Positions 1-6,501 of a stretch of DNA of 11,658 nt are shown in pieces. Under the pieces are notes generated by a model that was given only the letters and a program-made list of their open reading frames with translations, did no database searches and had not been told where the DNA came from. Every line of letters begins with the position of its first letter. The first letter of the stretch is position 1. The DNA is taken from NCBI GenBank assembly GCA_027296025.1, contig JAPUJU010000388.1:1-11658 (forward strand), given 5' to 3'. Both the position numbers and the translations under genes were made by a program. This DNA is from a bacterium (lineage in GTDB: Bacteria > Krumholzibacteriota > Krumholzibacteriia > WVZY01).

Positions 1-221
1 AGCGCGGCCCATATGGTGGGGCGGTTGGCTACTTCGGTCCGGACGGAGACATGGACGTGTGTATCACGATTCGAACGATCGTGATGCGGGGCAACCGCTA
101 CTACATTCAGGGTGGTGCGGGAATCGTCGCTGATTCGAAACCGGCTGCCGAATATCAGGAAACGCTCGACAAGATTCAGGCGCTTCGCAAGGCGATCGAA
201 ATCGCCGAGCGGGGATTGTAA
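1..221 (+). CDS. trpE: Anthranilate synthase component I, C-terminal fragment (5' end outside window)
   Basis: This is the last 72 codons of TrpE, read in the frame beginning at base 3 and ending at TAA 219-221. The fragment begins with RGPYGGAVGYF, the hallmark of the chorismate-binding domain of TrpE-type enzymes. It continues through a GDMDVCITIRT segment, GGAGIVADSKP and EYQETLDK. In this family the glutamates of the last motif help hold the Mg2+ and chorismate. TrpE converts chorismate plus ammonia to anthranilate and pyruvate, with ammonia supplied by the TrpG glutaminase encoded 12 bases downstream. The N-terminal half, which carries any tryptophan feedback site (an LLES-type motif), lies outside the window, so feedback control cannot be judged. 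PabB is the main paralogue. The MDVCITIRT segment and the surrounding trp genes favour TrpE. Confidence 0.95.
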   Translation, partial: RGPYGGAVGYFGPDGDMDVCITIRTIVMRGNRYYIQGGAGIVADSKPAAEYQETLDKIQALRKAIEIAERGL

Positions 222-227
222 GGAAGG
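221..227 (+). promoter_or_regulatory. Shine-Dalgarno for the GTG-started trpG
   Basis: AGGAAGG begins on the last base of the trpE stop codon and lies 6 bases before GTG 234. It supports the GTG as the true trpG start. It also means that ribosomes finishing trpE end directly on the trpG binding site. Confidence 0.7.
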
Positions 228-233
228 ACCGCC

Positions 234-815
234 GTGCACCTCCTCATTGATAACTATGATTCGTTTACCTACAACATCGCCCAGGCGCTGGGCGAACTGG
301 GTCATACCTTCGAAGTGGTTCGAAATGACGCGATTGATGTCGATCGCGTGAGGACGCTCGGGCCGGGGTCGATCATCATATCACCCGGGCCCGGGCGACC
401 GGAGAATGCCGGCGTCTCGACAAAACTGGTCCGCGAGTTTCACGACAAACTTCCGATCCTGGGAATCTGCCTCGGGCACCAGTGCATCGTCGAAGCGTTT
501 GGCGGCACCATTGACCGTGCCGACCGCGTCATGCACGGCAAGGTCTCCGAGGTCTATCACGACGGCCGTACCATTTACGACGGCATGTCGAACCCGTTTC
601 CCGCTACGCGGTATCACTCGCTGATCGCGCGTGAGACGACGCTTCCGGGAGAACTCGAAGTATCCGCATACACTTCCGAAGGGGAAATCATGGGCGTCCG
701 GCTCGAAGGCCGGCCGGTGGAAGGCGTGCAGTTTCACCCGGAGTCGATACTGACCCCGGAGGGCAAACGCCTGCTTGCAAATTTTCTTCAATCGTCCGTT
801 GGAGCCGTCGGATAA
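234..815 (+). CDS. trpG: Anthranilate synthase component II (class I glutamine amidotransferase)
   Basis: TrpG hydrolyses glutamine and channels the ammonia to TrpE for anthranilate synthesis. The 193-residue protein is the normal length for a stand-alone TrpG/PabA. Visible motifs are LIDNYDSFTYN at 4-14, ISPGPGRP at 49-56 (oxyanion-hole region), GICLGHQ with nucleophile Cys79, MHGK at 100-103, and GVQFHPES with the catalytic pair His168/Glu170, so the Cys-His-Glu triad is complete. The start is GTG, chosen because MHLLIDNYDSF matches the family N-terminus and a good Shine-Dalgarno precedes it. The gene is separate here and not fused to trpD, unlike the trpGD fusions of enterics and Thermotoga. 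It could also serve folate synthesis with a PabB encoded elsewhere (amphibolic TrpG); the sequence cannot settle that. Confidence 0.96.
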   Translation: MHLLIDNYDSFTYNIAQALGELGHTFEVVRNDAIDVDRVRTLGPGSIIISPGPGRPENAGVSTKLVREFHDKLPILGICLGHQCIVEAFGGTIDRADRVMHGKVSEVYHDGRTIYDGMSNPFPATRYHSLIARETTLPGELEVSAYTSEGEIMGVRLEGRPVEGVQFHPESILTPEGKRLLANFLQSSVGAVG

Positions 816-824
816 ACCGACGGC
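804..824 (+). promoter_or_regulatory. Perfect 8-bp inverted repeat spanning the trpG stop codon
   Basis: GCCGTCGG (804-811), a 5-base loop ATAAA (812-816) and CCGACGGC (817-824) form a perfect, mostly G:C stem. The trpG stop TAA (813-815) lies inside the loop. Only a short T-run (828-830) follows, so this is at best a weak intrinsic terminator. It could equally be an mRNA processing or stability element. The trpD ribosome site (834-839) lies just downstream and is not inside the stem. The stem itself is seen in the sequence; its function is inference. Confidence 0.45.
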
Positions 825-848
825 CGCTTTATCGAGAGGCCATAGGCC

Positions 849-1883
849 ATGAACACCACCGCCATTCTGGACAAACTGCTCAACAGAGAAGACCTGGATA
901 GAAAAGAAGCTGCCGCGCTGATGCAGAACATCATGTCGGGCGAGCTGAACCACTCGCAAATTGCGGCCGCGCTTACCGCGCTTCGCGTGAAGGGCGAGAC
1001 AGTGGATGAGGTCGTGGGGTTCGTGACGACGATGCAGGACAACGCGATCCGAATCAGTCCGAAGGCCGAAGGCGTGATCGACACGTGCGGTACCGGAGGC
1101 GACGGACGGCAGACGTTCAACATCTCGACGGCGACCGCGATCGTGTGTGCGGCGATCGGAATCCCCATCGCCAAGCATGGCAACCGGGCGGTTTCCTCGA
1201 AGTGCGGTAGCGCGGACGTTCTCGAAGCGCTGGATGTGAACCTGGACATCGAACCGGAGTCCGTGGCGAACCTGATCGACGAGATCGGGATCGGTTTTCT
1301 CTTTGCGCCGGCCCATCATCCCGCGATGAAGCATGTGGCTCCCGTCCGTCACGATTTGGGTTTTCGCACCGTGTTCAATCTCGTCGGTCCCATGGCCAAC
1401 CCCGCCGGCGTAAAGCGGCAACTGATCGGAGTCTACGATCCGAATCTCACCGACCTCGTCGCAAAGACGCTGCTGGCGCTGGGTTCGGAGAAAGTCATGG
1501 TCGTCCACGGAATGGATGGACTGGACGAGGTGTCCCTGAGCGGCGAGACCCGAGTGAGTTACCTCGAACACGGCCACGTGCACAACATGACATTCGTCCC
1601 CGAAGATGCTCATTTGAAGCGTGCCGACGTTTCCGAACTTGCTGGCGGAACGGCGGAAGAAAACGCCAATCACATTCTGAACCTGCTCGGCGGCGAGAAA
1701 GGACCGCGTCGCGATGCGGTCCTGCTTAACACGGCGTTCGCAACGATCGTCGCCGACCGCGTCAAGAATCTTCCCGACGGGGTAAGGCTCGCCGGCGAAG
1801 CGATCGATTCTGGCAAGGCGATGGGCGTGCTGGATTCGCTCCGGGAAGCATCCCTCGAATTGAGCAGCGGAAGTAAACCATGA
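849..1883 (+). CDS. trpD: Anthranilate phosphoribosyltransferase
   Basis: TrpD transfers the phosphoribosyl group of PRPP to anthranilate, giving PR-anthranilate and pyrophosphate in the cytoplasm. The length of 344 residues is standard for the stand-alone enzyme. An N-terminal helical domain (about 1-70) precedes the PRPP-binding core. Motifs are DTCGTGGDG at 78-86, KHGNRAVSSKCGSADVLEAL at 109-128, the anthranilate-contacting Arg167 region followed by FRTVFNLVGPMANPA (172-186), and the Mg2+-binding pair Asp225/Glu226 in GLDEVSLSGETRV. All key residues are present. The ATG is preceded by GAGAGG at 834-839. The stop overlaps the trpC start by 4 bases (ATGA), which suggests translational coupling. 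It follows trpG after 33 bases that contain the second arm of a strong hairpin. Confidence 0.97.
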   Translation: MNTTAILDKLLNREDLDRKEAAALMQNIMSGELNHSQIAAALTALRVKGETVDEVVGFVTTMQDNAIRISPKAEGVIDTCGTGGDGRQTFNISTATAIVCAAIGIPIAKHGNRAVSSKCGSADVLEALDVNLDIEPESVANLIDEIGIGFLFAPAHHPAMKHVAPVRHDLGFRTVFNLVGPMANPAGVKRQLIGVYDPNLTDLVAKTLLALGSEKVMVVHGMDGLDEVSLSGETRVSYLEHGHVHNMTFVPEDAHLKRADVSELAGGTAEENANHILNLLGGEKGPRRDAVLLNTAFATIVADRVKNLPDGVRLAGEAIDSGKAMGVLDSLREASLELSSGSKP

Positions 1884-2668
1884 CGTTTTTGAATCGCGTC
1901 ATCGAGCAGAAAAGGAGCGAGATCGCCGAGAAGAAGGTGAACATGTCGAAAAACGACCTCAAACAAATGGCGGCACGTATTCCGGTAAGAGACTTCAGAG
2001 CAGCGATCTCCGGCAAGGGAAAGATTATCGCGGAGATCAAGAAACGCTCGCCCCGTGTACACCGTTTCCGCAACGCGGATGCCATTCACGATCTTCCACG
2101 AGTCTACGAAGAGACCGGCGCGGCGGCGGTGTCCATCGTGACGGATGCGTTGAACTTCGGCACGTCGCTCAGCGACGCACGGCGCGTTCACGAGCACGTT
2201 TCGATACCGATCCTCGTCAAGGACTTCATTCTGGATGAGTACCAGGTGCACGAAGCGCGGGCGTTCGGAGCGGACGGGCTACTGTTGATCGCGCGAATTC
2301 TCGACAGCCAGAAGCTTGCAGAGTTGCACGCGCTCACGGATGAGCTCGGCATGCAGGCCCTCGTAGAAGTGCACGACGAAAACGACTTAAGAAAAGCCCT
2401 CGATGCAGGCGCCCACACCATTGGCATCAACAATCGTGATCTCGATTCTCTGGAGGTTCGGGTCGATACGACCCGCCAACTCATCGGACACATCCCCGAT
2501 TCGACAACGGTCGTATCGGAAAGCGGAATCCGGGGACGTTCTGAAATACTGGAACTCTCCCGGCTGGGCGTAAATGCGTTTCTTATCGGTGAGGCGCTGC
2601 TCGAGTCAGATGACCCGGCAAAGCTACTACGACAACTACTTGGAAAGAACGGTGGAACAAAACACTAA
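1880..2668 (+). CDS. trpC: Indole-3-glycerol phosphate synthase
   Basis: TrpC is a (beta/alpha)8 enzyme that closes and decarboxylates CdRP to indole-3-glycerol phosphate. At 262 residues it is a monofunctional IGPS, not the TrpC-TrpF fusion of enterics. Catalytic positions can be matched to the Sulfolobus enzyme: Glu52 and Lys54 in IIAEIKKRSP, Lys114 in LVKDF, Glu163 in LVEVH, Asn184 in GINNRDL, and Glu214/Ser215 in SESGI. The C-terminal phosphate site LIGEAL is also present. One unusual feature is the first active-site loop, normally SPS(K/R)G, which reads SPRVH (57-61), so the second Ser and the Gly are lost. The later F-x-G-S loop reads NFGTS (92-96). The reading frame around both loops shows no sign of a frameshift. 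The start overlaps the trpD stop by 4 bases. The gene ends 11 bases before trpF. Confidence 0.95.
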   Translation: MTFLNRVIEQKRSEIAEKKVNMSKNDLKQMAARIPVRDFRAAISGKGKIIAEIKKRSPRVHRFRNADAIHDLPRVYEETGAAAVSIVTDALNFGTSLSDARRVHEHVSIPILVKDFILDEYQVHEARAFGADGLLLIARILDSQKLAELHALTDELGMQALVEVHDENDLRKALDAGAHTIGINNRDLDSLEVRVDTTRQLIGHIPDSTTVVSESGIRGRSEILELSRLGVNAFLIGEALLESDDPAKLLRQLLGKNGGTKH

Positions 2669-2679
2669 AGGCTCATCCC

Positions 2680-3321
2680 ATGATTTGCACACGAGTTAAA
2701 ATATGTGGAATTACGTCGCCCGAAGACGCGCGTCTCACCGTATCCCTTGGAGCGGACTACCTGGGCTTGATTTTTACGGAAAGTCCCCGCCGCGTGACGG
2801 TCGACACCGCACGGAAAATTCGGAAGGCCGTACCAGCTGCCCTGCTGGTCGGAGTTTTCAAGGATAACCCGCTGGACGACGTCGCAAAGATTTGCGACTC
2901 CGGTGTCATTAGCATCGTCCAGCTGCACGGAACCGAGACACCTGAGTACTGCAGCGAGCTCATGTCCCGCAGTCACCTGCCGATCATCAAAACGGTCTCT
3001 GAGAGCCAGCTCTACGGGGCCGACCGGATGCGCGACTACCGCACGACAAGTTTCTTTCTCTTCGATCTCGACAAGACCTCAGAGAAAGGGGCCCGACCCC
3101 GCACAAACGGCAATCGCGAACGGCTGTGGTCGGAGGCCGCAAAAGTGCGACGAAAAGGATACCGGATCTTTCTGGCGGGCGCCCTTGACGCATCAAACGT
3201 TCACAACGCGGTTCATCACGTGAAGCCGTACTGCGTAGACGTCGCGAGCGGTGTCGAGAAGTCTCTCGGCGTGAAGGACCGCACAGCTCTCGAACAATTC
3301 ATGGCGCAGGTGAAGCGATGA
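2680..3321 (+). CDS. trpF: Phosphoribosylanthranilate isomerase with a divergent phosphate loop
   Basis: TrpF carries out the Amadori rearrangement of PR-anthranilate to CdRP, the substrate of the adjacent TrpC. The 213-residue length is normal. The general base Cys9 in VKICGIT and the general acid Asp129 in FLFDLDK are present, as are GADYLGLIF, SPRRV with Arg38, and VQLHG (80-84). The C-terminal phosphate motif VDVASGVEKSLGVKD (186-200) is close to consensus. The loop after the catalytic Asp is not: where most TrpF proteins have a GG(T/S)G-x-x-FDW sequence, this one reads KGARPRTNGNRERLW (136-150). In addition, LAGGL is LAGAL at 165-169. Alternative frames across the loop do not restore the consensus, so it appears genuine. 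AAAGG at 2667-2671 is a plausible ribosome site. The gene stop overlaps the trpB start by 4 bases. Identity is secure from motifs and context; catalytic efficiency is uncertain. Confidence 0.92.
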   Translation: MICTRVKICGITSPEDARLTVSLGADYLGLIFTESPRRVTVDTARKIRKAVPAALLVGVFKDNPLDDVAKICDSGVISIVQLHGTETPEYCSELMSRSHLPIIKTVSESQLYGADRMRDYRTTSFFLFDLDKTSEKGARPRTNGNRERLWSEAAKVRRKGYRIFLAGALDASNVHNAVHHVKPYCVDVASGVEKSLGVKDRTALEQFMAQVKR

Positions 3322-4496
3322 GTGACGGACGATTTGGAGTATTCGGCGGGCAGTTCGTGCCTGAGACGCTGATGCCGTGCCTTATTCAGCTTTCGGAGAC
3401 GTATGAGGATGCTCGGGAAGACCCCGCGTTTGCGGAGGAATTGCATGAACTTTTTCGCCACTATTCCGGCCGGCCAACCCCTCTATACCACGCCGAGCGG
3501 CTGAGCCGGGCCTATGGCGGCAGCAAGAACTGCCGCATCTATTTGAAGCGCGAAGATCTCAATCACACCGGCGCACACAAGATCAACAACTGTCTCGGCC
3601 AGGCGCTTCTGGCGCGGCGGATGAACAAGACGCGCATCGTTGCGGAAACGGGAGCGGGGCAGCACGGAGTGGCCACCGCAACGGTTGCCGCTCTTTTTGA
3701 TATGAGTTGTACGATTTACATGGGCGAGTTGGATATCGAAAGGCAACACCCGAATGTGCTGCGCATGAAACTTCTCGGCGCCGAGATCGTGCCGGTCTCC
3801 TCCGGAAGCCGCACGCTGAAAGACGCGACGAATGAGACGATTCGCGACTGGGTTACCAACGTACGCACGACCCACTATATTATCGGATCGACGGTTGGGC
3901 CCCATCCCTACCCCACAATTGTACGTAACCTGCAGTCCATCATCGGTGATGAGGCGCGACGGCAGATCGTGCAGGTCGAGGAGCGACTGCCCGATGCGCT
4001 GATCGCGTGTGTCGGGGGCGGTTCGAATTCCATCGGTCTCTTTTATCCGTTCCTCGAAGACGAGGACGTTCGCATGTACGGGGTTGAGGCGGGCGGATCG
4101 GAACAGGGTCATTCCGCGGCACTCGGTGAGGGCACGCCCGGCGTTCTGCACGGTTCGCTGAGCTATCTCCTCCAGACCGAGGACGGACAGGTCAAGAGCG
4201 CGCACTCCATTGCGGCCGGCCTCGACTATCCGGGCGTCGGCCCGGAGCACAGCCAGTTGAAAGACAGCGGGCGCGTTGCCTACTACAGCGTCACTGACAA
4301 GGAAGCGCTCTCAGCGTTTCAGGACCTGTCTCGTCTCGAGGGGATCATCCCTGCACTCGAGTCGAGTCACGCTCTGGCTTTTGCGAAACAGTATCTGTCG
4401 GATTCACGGTCGAAACCGGGGGAAGTCATTCTGATCAACCTGTCCGGACGCGGCGACAAAGACGTCGAAAGTGTGGAGAAGGTATTGAACCCATGA
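3318..4496 (+). CDS. trpB: Tryptophan synthase beta chain
   Basis: TrpB is the PLP-dependent subunit of tryptophan synthase and condenses indole, delivered through a tunnel from TrpA, with serine to form tryptophan. The 392-residue length and motifs match the TrpB1 type that partners TrpA. It starts with FGVFGGQFVPETLMP. The PLP Schiff-base Lys88 lies in HTGAHKINN, catalytic Glu110 in ETGAGQHG, the PLP-phosphate loop GGGSN at 233-237, and Asp303 in GLDYPGVGPEH. Ser376, which contacts the pyridine nitrogen, lies in SGRGDKD. Nothing is truncated. Four-base ATGA overlaps occur at both ends, with the trpF stop and the trpA start. This fits the need for equal amounts of the two subunits of the alpha2beta2 complex. 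Confidence 0.98.
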   Translation: MSDGRFGVFGGQFVPETLMPCLIQLSETYEDAREDPAFAEELHELFRHYSGRPTPLYHAERLSRAYGGSKNCRIYLKREDLNHTGAHKINNCLGQALLARRMNKTRIVAETGAGQHGVATATVAALFDMSCTIYMGELDIERQHPNVLRMKLLGAEIVPVSSGSRTLKDATNETIRDWVTNVRTTHYIIGSTVGPHPYPTIVRNLQSIIGDEARRQIVQVEERLPDALIACVGGGSNSIGLFYPFLEDEDVRMYGVEAGGSEQGHSAALGEGTPGVLHGSLSYLLQTEDGQVKSAHSIAAGLDYPGVGPEHSQLKDSGRVAYYSVTDKEALSAFQDLSRLEGIIPALESSHALAFAKQYLSDSRSKPGEVILINLSGRGDKDVESVEKVLNP

Positions 4497-5329
4497 CGCT
4501 CGACGAACACACAAAAGCATTGAGAGACTCGGGGCGCAAGGCACTCGTCGCATTCTTGACGGCGGGCTACCCGGATGAACGAACATTCGTGGAAATGGTC
4601 AAGGCCGCATCGCGCGCCGGCTGTGATGTCATCGAGATCGGAATCCCCTTCTCCGACCCGATCGCCGACGGTCCGATTATTCAGGAATCGTCCACAAAGG
4701 CTCTCGAGCAGGGTATCACGCTCAAGCGATGTATCGAGCTGGCAAAAGAGCTTTCCTCCGAGATTACCCCTCCCCTTGTCTTTATGAGCTACATCAATCC
4801 TATCCTGAGAATGGGCATTGATCGTTTCGCAAAGGACGCAGATTCAGCCGGTGTCCGCGGCGTTATCGTGGCCGATGTTCCCCTTGAGGAATCCGAAGAG
4901 GTTCGGTCGGTCGTCAGTGAGTTCGGACTCACATACATCGACCTGCTGGCGCCGACGTCGAGCGACGATCGCATCGATACGATCGCCTCCGGGGCCAACG
5001 GTTTCATCTACCTCGTCTCGGTGACCGGCGTCACGGGTGCGAATTCTCCGGAAGCGAGCGATGTGACTCGTTTTGTCGAGCGCGTGCGGGAGAAAACCGA
5101 ACTGCCGCTGTACGTCGGTTTCGGCATCGCCAGTGCGTCCCAGGCTCGCAGTGCCTGCGAATCGGCCGACGGCGTCATCATCGGTAGCGCCCTCATCAAG
5201 ATGGCCCGGTCCGTGGAGGCCAGCGAGGCGCCGGAGAAGATTGAAACGTTCCTTCGTCAGGTAAGGGGCGCGATCGATGAGGTGGCGGACTCCGCAACAC
5301 CTGTTGAGAATCCGGAGCGAACGGAGTAG
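4493..5329 (+). CDS. trpA: Tryptophan synthase alpha chain
   Basis: TrpA cleaves indole-3-glycerol phosphate to indole and glyceraldehyde-3-phosphate and passes indole to TrpB. The (beta/alpha)8 fold length (278 residues) is a little longer than the usual 265-270 because of a hydrophilic tail after about residue 262 (rich in E, D, P and T). The catalytic pair Glu48 (in VIEIGIPFSDP) and Asp59 (in IADGP) is intact. Other motifs are MSYINPI at 98-104, ADVPLEE at 127-133, the mobile loop 6 SVTGVTGA (176-183), and the phosphate sites GFGI (209-212) and GSA (231-233). The start overlaps the trpB stop by 4 bases. It is the last trp gene of the block. The next recognised gene, aroF, starts 45 bases on, with a possible mini-ORF in between. 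Confidence 0.97.
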   Translation: MTLDEHTKALRDSGRKALVAFLTAGYPDERTFVEMVKAASRAGCDVIEIGIPFSDPIADGPIIQESSTKALEQGITLKRCIELAKELSSEITPPLVFMSYINPILRMGIDRFAKDADSAGVRGVIVADVPLEESEEVRSVVSEFGLTYIDLLAPTSSDDRIDTIASGANGFIYLVSVTGVTGANSPEASDVTRFVERVREKTELPLYVGFGIASASQARSACESADGVIIGSALIKMARSVEASEAPEKIETFLRQVRGAIDEVADSATPVENPERTE

Positions 5330-5330
5330 C

Positions 5331-5378
5331 ATGATGCGTGAGATTTTCGCCGAGAGAAAAGTGAGAGACCCACTATGA
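5331..5378 (+). other. Possible 15-codon mini-ORF bridging trpA and aroF
   Basis: ATG 5331 opens a short frame (MMREIFAERKVRDPL) that closes at TGA 5376-5378. Its first Met codon lies one base after the trpA stop (5327-5329). GGAG at 5323-5326, inside the end of trpA, could be its ribosome site, particularly for the second ATG at 5334. Its stop overlaps the aroF ATG (5375-5377) in an ATGA-type junction like those used elsewhere in this operon. It has no Trp, Tyr or run of aromatic codons (one Phe only), so it does not look like a classical attenuator leader peptide. It may only pass ribosomes from trpA to aroF, or it may be chance. Confidence 0.22.
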
Positions 5379-6427
5379 TGATAGTCGTAATGAAACGTGG
5401 AGCAAAGACATCGGAGATCGGCGCCGTCGTCAAGTCGATCGAAGGCCTCGGTTTGAAGCCGCACCCGTCGCGCGGGCCGGAGCAGACGATTATTGGCATC
5501 ATCGGCGGCGAGAATAAAGAGGAAATTATCAAGCTGAAGTTCCTGGCGGGCGTCGAGCAGGTCGTTCCTGTTACGAACAATTACAAACTCGTTGGAAAAG
5601 ACTTCAGGCCGGACCGGACGATTGTGAAAGTGAACGGTATCTCCGTCGGCGGCGATGAATTCATCGTCATGGCGGGACCGTGTGCTGTCGAGTCGCGGGA
5701 TCAGATTCTCTCCACCGCCCACACCGTTCGTGAAGCCGGCGGGCAGGTACTTCGGGGAGGCGCGTTCAAACCGCGTACATCTCCCTACAGTTTTCAGGGA
5801 CTGGGCGAAGAGGGGCTCAAACTCCTGACGGAAGCCAAAAAGGAAACAGGTCTTCCGATCATTACCGAGGTCACGTCTCCCGAACTAGTCGATATGGTAA
5901 CGCGGTACGCCGATATCCTGCAGGTGGGAGCGCGGAATATGCAGAACTACGCGCTGCTCGAGGCGGTCGGAAAGGTTCGCAAGCCGGTCCTGCTGAAACG
6001 GGGTCTGATGTCGACGATTGAAGAACTGCTTCTGGCTGCCGAGTACATTCTGTCGAACGGAAACTCTCAAGTCATGCTCTGCGAGCGGGGAATTCGTTCG
6101 TTCGACAAAGCGACTCGCAACACACTCGACATCTCGGCTGTGCCGGTTATCAAACAGCGCAGCCACCTCCCGGTTATTGTGGACCCGAGTCACGGCACCG
6201 GACATCGTGCGTACGTCCCCGCGACGGCCAGGGCGGCGGTCGCCGCGGGCGCCGACGGCATCATCGTAGAGGTTCACCCTTCCCCGGAAAATGCCATGAG
6301 CGACGGCCCACAGAGCCTCTCCTTCCCCGAGTTCGCAGAAATGATGAATGGTCTGCGTCCTGTTGCCGTCGCTGTCGGGCGGACGATGAGCGCGCCCGTC
6401 GAGAAAGGCGAGTCGACGCATTCATGA
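5375..6427 (+). CDS. aroF: DAHP synthase, type I-beta with N-terminal regulatory domain
   Basis: This enzyme condenses erythrose-4-phosphate and PEP to 3-deoxy-D-arabino-heptulosonate-7-phosphate, the first and controlling step of the shikimate pathway. At 350 residues it matches the type I-beta group with a ferredoxin-like (ACT-like) N-terminal domain. Residues about 1-70 (MIVVMKRGAKTSEIG... GIIGGE) form this domain and about 85-340 the barrel. The metal ligands are Cys103 (AGPCAVES), His273 (DPSHGTGHR), Glu299 (VEVHP) and Asp310 (MSDGPQSL), each one residue offset from the Thermotoga maritima enzyme. PEP and E4P contacts appear in RGGAFKPRTSPYSFQG (127-142), LLKRG (206-210) and CERGIRSF (236-243). 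In T. maritima this domain mediates Tyr/Phe inhibition, so similar control is inferred here. The start could be ATG 5375 or 5378; GAGAG at 5363-5367 is a modest ribosome site. It is the first gene of the shikimate block. Confidence 0.96.
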   Translation: MMIVVMKRGAKTSEIGAVVKSIEGLGLKPHPSRGPEQTIIGIIGGENKEEIIKLKFLAGVEQVVPVTNNYKLVGKDFRPDRTIVKVNGISVGGDEFIVMAGPCAVESRDQILSTAHTVREAGGQVLRGGAFKPRTSPYSFQGLGEEGLKLLTEAKKETGLPIITEVTSPELVDMVTRYADILQVGARNMQNYALLEAVGKVRKPVLLKRGLMSTIEELLLAAEYILSNGNSQVMLCERGIRSFDKATRNTLDISAVPVIKQRSHLPVIVDPSHGTGHRAYVPATARAAVAAGADGIIVEVHPSPENAMSDGPQSLSFPEFAEMMNGLRPVAVAVGRTMSAPVEKGESTHS

Positions 6428-6501
6428 CCGGCGGCAACCCTCGGCGACGCACAATGGTGTTCCGTATTGCGAAAAAGCTTACCCGATCCTATGATTGTTG
6501 A
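6424..6501 (+). other. Possible 25-codon mini-ORF overlapping the aroF stop and the aroA start
   Basis: ATG 6424 overlaps the aroF TGA (6425-6427) in the same ATGA arrangement seen at real junctions here. The frame runs 25 codons, through the gap, to TGA 6499-6501, which lies a few bases after the likely aroA ATG (6491). The peptide would be strongly basic (PRRR near the start, AKKLTRSY near the end) with no recognised domain. Frames of this length are common by chance in GC-rich DNA, so this is weak. If translated, it would bring ribosomes to the poorly marked aroA start. Confidence 0.14.

Noticed and set aside
384..395. 12-base perfect palindrome CCCGGGCCCGGG
   Set aside because: It encodes part of the conserved ISPGPGRP motif of TrpG, so repeated Pro/Gly codons explain it. 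No matching copy was noticed elsewhere.
381..1673. 430-codon open frame on the - strand across trpG and trpD
   Set aside because: It is antisense to two genes with complete motifs and shows no recognisable domain. Long antisense frames are expected from codon bias in GC-rich genes.
2040..2100. Frameshift in trpC explaining the missing SPS-G motif
   Set aside because: The other frames do not contain the missing residues, and the surrounding frame is consistent with the family on both sides.
3061..3150. Compensated frameshift in trpF explaining the odd loop
   Set aside because: Translating the other two frames across the loop did not give GG(T/S)G or FDW, so genuine divergence is more likely.
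5330..5374. Promoter or terminator between the trp and aro blocks
   Set aside because: No credible -35/-10 pair or GC stem with T-tract is visible in these 45 bases. A TTTTC...GAAAA pairing is too weak.
4844..5722. 292-codon - strand frame across trpA and aroF
   Set aside because: It is also a shadow frame, opposite well-defined coding sequence, with no family resemblance or ribosome site.
6428..6490. Terminator or regulatory RNA between aroF and aroA
   Set aside because: No stable inverted repeat or T-tract was found by eye in this short gap.
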